A DNA stretch of 6,030 nt from CAYMBL01 sp044225155 (lineage in GTDB: Bacteria; Planctomycetota; Phycisphaerae; UBA1845; Fen-1342), in NCBI GenBank assembly GCA_044225155.1, contig JBGAJB010000251.1:1-6030 (forward strand). The letters run 5' to 3'. Positions 5,144 to 6,030 of this stretch are shown piece after piece (position 1 is the stretch's first letter; each line of letters begins with the position of its first letter). The notes beneath the pieces were generated by a model that worked only from the letters and a program-made list of their open reading frames with translations, was not told the origin of the DNA and searched no databases. The position numbers were made by a program, and so were the translations under genes.

Positions 5144-6022
5144 ATGCGCTTCGTCATGCCCTGGTACGTAACTCGCCTGTTTGTAAGCGGTTGCGTCGCC
5201 TCGCTTTGCCTTTCGCTGCCGGCGCAGGCGCAGCAATCCGCTCAGCCCGGCAAGCCTGTCCAGCCAGAGCGCAAGCTCGCGCGCAACGCGGCAGCCATGC
5301 TCAGCGCTCGAATTCCCGATGTGAATTTTCAGGAGGCGGCGCTCGAAGATGTCGTGACCTGGCTGCGGGACACGATGAACGTGAACATCATCGTGCGCTG
5401 GAAGGAGCTGGAATTCCTCGGCGTGGAGCGTACGAAGCCCATCACGCTCGACGTGCGAAATCTGCGCGCCAGCCAGGTGTTGAGCATCGTGCTGGAGCAG
5501 GCCGGCGGCGTCGACGCGCGGCTGGCCTATCGTGCGGATCGCGACATGATCACGATCACTTCCGCCCGTGATCTCGACAGCGGCATGTTCGTGAAGGTGT
5601 ACGAAGTGAACGATGTAATTTTCGAGCCGCTGCGCGAGCCGTATTTCTCCGTCGCGCGCGAGCATGATTTCGTCGAGACGGTACAGCCGGTCGTCGCAGC
5701 CGGAGCGGTGGCGGTCCAACCCGTGGTGCGCAAACTGCGAAGCGGCGTGACGATCAACGGGCCGACGACCGGTGCGTTTCCCAATCCGGGCGAGGGATTG
5801 AACTACGGCAACGATCCGGAGCAGCAAGACAACGACACGAATAACCGCGAGCGTTCGATGCGCGAGTTGATCAACGTCATCACAGCGACCATCGAGCCCG
5901 AGACATGGGACGTAAATGGCGGCCGCGGTTCGATCCGCGCATTCCGCACGATGCTCGTCGTGCGCGCCTCACCGCTCGTACATCAGCAGATCGGCGGCGC
6001 CCTGGCCGAAGATGGGCGGTAG
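5144..6022 (+). CDS. Exported STN (secretin/TonB N0-like) domain protein
   Basis: A 292-residue protein. Residues 1-28 form a signal peptide (MRFVMPWYVTRLFVSGCVASL, with a probable cut after PAQA). Residues 57-143 look like a short N-terminal STN/N0 domain of secretins and TonB-dependent receptors: VNFQEAALEDVVTWL, VNIIVRW, ITLDVRNLRASQVLSIVLEQAG and ITITSARDL follow the beta-alpha-beta pattern 'F....L..VL..L....N..V', 'V.L...N....L...L' and 'I.I'. After VKVYEVNDVI there is a Pro/Gly/Asn-rich linker (about 195-235). The last segment, from 239, has ELINVITATIEPETWD, a GG-GSI turn, then MLVVRASPLVHQQI, a pattern I have seen in planctomycete STN proteins. No secretin barrel follows, and the stop at 6020-6022 is real. 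It probably acts in the periplasm or at the outer membrane. A link to type II secretion or pilus machinery is unproven. Confidence 0.75.
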   Translation: MRFVMPWYVTRLFVSGCVASLCLSLPAQAQQSAQPGKPVQPERKLARNAAAMLSARIPDVNFQEAALEDVVTWLRDTMNVNIIVRWKELEFLGVERTKPITLDVRNLRASQVLSIVLEQAGGVDARLAYRADRDMITITSARDLDSGMFVKVYEVNDVIFEPLREPYFSVAREHDFVETVQPVVAAGAVAVQPVVRKLRSGVTINGPTTGAFPNPGEGLNYGNDPEQQDNDTNNRERSMRELINVITATIEPETWDVNGGRGSIRAFRTMLVVRASPLVHQQIGGALAEDGR

Positions 6023-6030
6023 TGCGAATA

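Noticed and set aside
5060..5827. A 255-codon minus-strand open frame
   Set aside because: It is the His/Arg-rich antisense shadow of the STN protein, whose motifs on the plus strand are convincing.

Overview
The window is GC-rich DNA that most resembles a planctomycete (Planctomycetota, perhaps the Phycisphaerae side). The main clue is a secreted modular protein with immunoglobulin-like repeats and a C-terminal pair of 'VDLSDLGVVLANF'-type dockerin-like repeats, a combination I associate with that phylum. The lineage call is inference from protein style, not from a marker gene.

Layout. Bases 1-211 hold, on the minus strand, the first 70 codons of a small DUF2934 protein that runs out of the window. 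Bases 212-463 are a divergent intergenic region with one nested inverted repeat. Bases 464-1864 encode a heme A synthase of the CtaA/COX15 family with an extra N-terminal membrane block. Bases 1865-2138 are a leader or intergenic stretch with a striking set of three TTAACA/TGTTAA half-sites and a separate hairpin. Bases 2139 to about 4848 are one large gene for an exported modular protein: signal peptide, 'TDNGW' domain, three Ig-like domains, a second 'TDNGW' domain, a fourth Ig-like domain and two dockerin-like repeats. As written it is broken by about eight apparent frameshifts, all after base 4000, so the longest open frame stops at 4331. A strong hairpin at 4855-4893 closes it. Bases 5144-6022 encode a complete exported protein with a secretin/TonB short N-terminal (STN, N0-like) domain but no secretin barrel.

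The genes do not form an obvious operon. CtaA serves the aa3-type cytochrome oxidase pathway. The modular protein and the STN protein are both predicted exported, but they are separated by a terminator and about 295 bases and each has its own ribosome binding site. No RNA gene, insertion sequence, CRISPR array or attachment site was recognised. The most notable points are the cluster of frameshifts restricted to one third of one gene, the symmetrical duplicated-domain architecture of that protein, and the unexplained palindromic half-site array upstream of it.
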